DNA of 15,924 nucleotides from NCBI GenBank assembly GCA_004557975.1, contig SFEV01000057.1, positions 1 to 15,924 on the forward strand. The letters are read 5' to 3'. Numbering within the stretch: the first letter of the stretch is position 1; each line of letters starts with the position of its first letter. The notes beneath the pieces are model-generated. The model saw nothing but the letters and a program-made list of their open reading frames with translations, searched no databases and was not told where the DNA came from. Shown one piece after another: positions 14,307 through 15,924 of this stretch. The translations under genes were made by a program, and so were the position numbers. This DNA is from Lachnospiraceae bacterium (GTDB taxonomy: Bacteria > Bacillota > Clostridia > Lachnospirales > Lachnospiraceae).

Positions 14307-15023
14307 TCAGACAGAGCCTGCATTCGTACCTTTTGAAGCAGGATTCTCTGTTGTATCGCCCTCATCAAGTACCCAGTTGTCCGGGTCAGTCTCTTCTTCC
14401 TTCGGGATATACTTTGCAAACACCTTTTTGATGAAGAAGCAGTTGGCGTAAGATACGAGTGAAAAGCCACACAGCAGCCATACCAGCGTTCCGTAGACAA
14501 GTGTATATGCATTCAGCATGGTGATAATCACAGCAGCCACCGGAATTACCATGATAACAATGGTGCGCGGCAGATCAGCGATCGCCATGATCAATGCATT
14601 TTTCATTGTTATTTTTACCGGATTATCAAAGCGTGCAAGGACTGCAAACAGATAAACCATAATCATCAGATAAACGAATACAGTGGCGGTGATACCGATG
14701 CGGAAGACGTTTGCCAGGGTACCGGATGCCTGACTCAGGATAAAGAGGTCAAGACCGAGTACACAGCCGATCACCAGCATGATGAGCCAGATAATGGTGG
14801 CCTGCTTGAAATTCTGCCGGAAAGATTTGAAGAAAGCTTTGACAATGTAGCCATCTTCGTCCTCTGCCATTTTAAGAGTCACGTAAGAAAGGCCCGTCAG
14901 CGATGCGCCGATCGTAACGATCGGAATGCAGCAGATGATGAAAACGATGTTCAGCATCATCAGATCAGCCAGCTTTCCGAGTGTGCGGAAAACGGGATTG
15001 TCCATGTTAAAAAAATTGCGCAT
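14307..15023 (-). CDS. YesL/DUF624-family membrane protein
   Basis: An integral membrane protein of 238 residues with about five to six hydrophobic segments. The family-type N-terminus places a helix at about 18-45 after FRTLGKLADLMMLN. Between helices lies the conserved-looking KMAEDEDGYIVKAFFKSFRQNFKQA region (about 51-75). The C-terminal tail (about 205-238) is acidic and presumably cytoplasmic. YesL-type proteins are commonly encoded with YesN/YesM two-component systems and carbohydrate ABC transporters, but their biochemical role is not established. A response regulator starts divergently 301 bp away, consistent with this. The ribosome site is weak (AGAGAG). The start is the first ATG in frame before the conserved N-terminus. 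Confidence 0.85.
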   Translation of the reverse strand: MRNFFNMDNPVFRTLGKLADLMMLNIVFIICCIPIVTIGASLTGLSYVTLKMAEDEDGYIVKAFFKSFRQNFKQATIIWLIMLVIGCVLGLDLFILSQASGTLANVFRIGITATVFVYLMIMVYLFAVLARFDNPVKITMKNALIMAIADLPRTIVIMVIPVAAVIITMLNAYTLVYGTLVWLLCGFSLVSYANCFFIKKVFAKYIPKEEETDPDNWVLDEGDTTENPASKGTNAGSV

Positions 15024-15058
15024 AAGTATGTACTCTCTTTCTTTTGTTGTTAAAGAGT

Positions 15059-15087
15059 AGTATAGTCGCTTTCCATGGAAAAATCAA
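15059..15087 (-). promoter_or_regulatory. Promoter of the YesL-like gene
   Basis: On the - strand TTGATT (15082-15087), a 17-bp spacer and TATACT (15059-15064) give a good sigma-A-type promoter about 35 bp before the start codon. The intergenic stretch 15024-15324 otherwise holds a 9-bp inverted repeat and no gene. Confidence 0.65.
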
Positions 15088-15096
15088 TGCTATCAG

Positions 15097-15129
15097 TTGT
15101 AAACTTTTCATAAAAATGCCAGTTTACAA
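15097..15129. repeat. Inverted repeat in the YesL/regulator intergenic region
   Basis: TTGTAAACT at 15097-15105 and AGTTTACAA at 15121-15129 are perfect 9-bp inverted copies with a 15-bp spacer, just upstream of the -35 box of the YesL-like promoter. The 24-bp centre spacing is a little over two helical turns, so an operator for a dimeric regulator is plausible. AT-rich chance pairing cannot be excluded. Confidence 0.45.
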
Positions 15130-15294
15130 TTAAAATTCATAAACATAATTATCAGATTAAGACAATACGGTTTTTTTGTTTTATGATAAATTAGCAGATT
15201 TACATATGCTCCAAAAAAATGTATGATAGATTTAATAATAGATATTTGTTGCGTGAAATAGAGTACTTAGATGGAGTAATACCTTACTGTAATT

Positions 15295-15300
15295 TATAAT
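15295..15300 (+). promoter_or_regulatory. Possible -10 box of the response-regulator gene
   Basis: A perfect TATAAT at 15295-15300 lies 25 bp before the start codon, but the -35 position is weak (TGGAGT). It would give a very short leader holding the GGGAGGG ribosome site at 15311-15317. The surrounding DNA is AT-rich, so this is tentative. Confidence 0.3.
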
Positions 15301-15324
15301 TATTGGATATGGGAGGGAGTCTGG

Positions 15325-15924
15325 ATGTATAAAATGGTGGTTGTTGATGATGAACCATTGATGCTGGAGGGTATTTCAAAAGCAATGGATTGGGAAGCAA
15401 ACGGGTATCAATTGATTGGTACTTTTCGAAATCCTTTTGGGTTGATTGAATTTTGCAGAGAACAGGATCCAGATATTCTTCTATTGGATATTACGATGCC
15501 AGAGGAGGATGGGATTGAAATATTGAAGAAAATAAAATCAATGTTTCCACATATAAAAGTAATTATGCTGACTGCTCACAGTGAGTTTTCATATGTAAGT
15601 GATTCTTTACGATATCATGCTGACGGATATCTATGGAAACCAGAAATCGGATTTCAGGATATTCTGGAACGAATGAATGAGGTTATGAAAGCAGAAAAGA
15701 TGGAATCGAAAGAAAAAAAGATTTATGAATTTACTGATTATCAGGAAAGGAAAGACAAAGGTATTTATGATCAGATAAAGAAAACTATTCATGAAATGGA
15801 ATGCGCTTTTAATATAGAAAATCCGGAGAAAATCAGGGAAGATTGGCAGCAGCTTATGAAAATTATTGGAGAAAAGGGTGTTTCCAAGGAAAAACTTCTT
15901 AGTGATATTCTACATATTTTTCAT
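15325..15924 (+). CDS. YesN-like response regulator, 3' truncated
   Basis: The frame runs 200 codons from the ATG at 15325 to the window edge without a stop; the C-terminus is missing. GGGAGGG lies 7 bases upstream. Residues 1-120 form a receiver domain: acidic pocket D8, D9 and E10 in VVVDDEP; phosphoacceptor D55 in LLLDITMPEEDG; T83 in IMLTAHSE; and K105 in LWKPE, where family members usually have KP. The start VVVDDEPLMLEGI and the charged linker after residue 120 resemble YesN/AraC-type regulators, whose DNA-binding domain would lie beyond the window. It is divergent from the YesL-like gene, the usual association. The coding DNA is visibly more AT-rich than the atp operon. The receiver is certain; the output domain is inferred. 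Confidence 0.88.
   Translation, partial: MYKMVVVDDEPLMLEGISKAMDWEANGYQLIGTFRNPFGLIEFCREQDPDILLLDITMPEEDGIEILKKIKSMFPHIKVIMLTAHSEFSYVSDSLRYHADGYLWKPEIGFQDILERMNEVMKAEKMESKEKKIYEFTDYQERKDKGIYDQIKKTIHEMECAFNIENPEKIREDWQQLMKIIGEKGVSKEKLLSDILHIFH

Overview
The window looks like chromosomal DNA of a Gram-positive, anaerobic Clostridia member, most likely Lachnospiraceae. This is inferred from strong AGGAGG-type ribosome sites, the atp operon order, the c-subunit type, a type IV pilus-like cluster, a c-di-GMP-I riboswitch ahead of a PPEP/anthrax-lethal-factor-type protease, and a YesL/YesN-type pair. No species can be named from the sequence alone.

Region 1 (1-7627, + strand) is a complete F1Fo ATP synthase operon: atpZ, atpI, atpB, atpE, atpF, atpH, atpA, atpG, atpD, atpC. 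A candidate promoter lies at 115-143, and a strong hairpin terminator at 7583-7627 is shared with the convergent pilT. The c subunit carries the full residue set of sodium-binding c-rings (Q32, V63, E65, T66, T67, Y70), so the enzyme is predicted to be Na+-coupled. A 166-bp hairpin-rich spacer separates atpI from atpB.

Region 2 (7644-12758, - strand) is a compact type IV pilus/type II secretion-like operon. In transcription order it encodes a transglutaminase-like lipoprotein, a PilC/GspF platform protein, four small single-pass proteins resembling divergent pseudopilins, and a PilT-type retraction ATPase. The last three junctions are tight: one 26-bp gap and two 4-bp overlaps. No PilB, no prepilin peptidase and no canonical major pilin is present in the window.

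Region 3 (12759-14293) is a divergent control region followed by one + strand gene. A consensus promoter (TTGACA-17-TATGCT) drives a c-di-GMP-I riboswitch, then an intrinsic terminator, then a 320-residue secreted or anchored zinc protease. The protease has a Lys/Thr-rich linker and a C-terminal domain of the anthrax lethal factor/PPEP type. The 3' strand of aptamer helix P1 can pair with the 5' arm of the terminator, which predicts an OFF switch: high c-di-GMP should silence the protease. The pilus-like operon starts in the opposite direction from the same intergenic region, so the two units may form one c-di-GMP-linked surface or adhesion module.

Region 4 (14307-15924) holds a YesL/DUF624 membrane protein (- strand) divergent from a truncated, more AT-rich YesN-like response regulator (+ strand) that runs off the window. 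A 9-bp inverted repeat lies between them.
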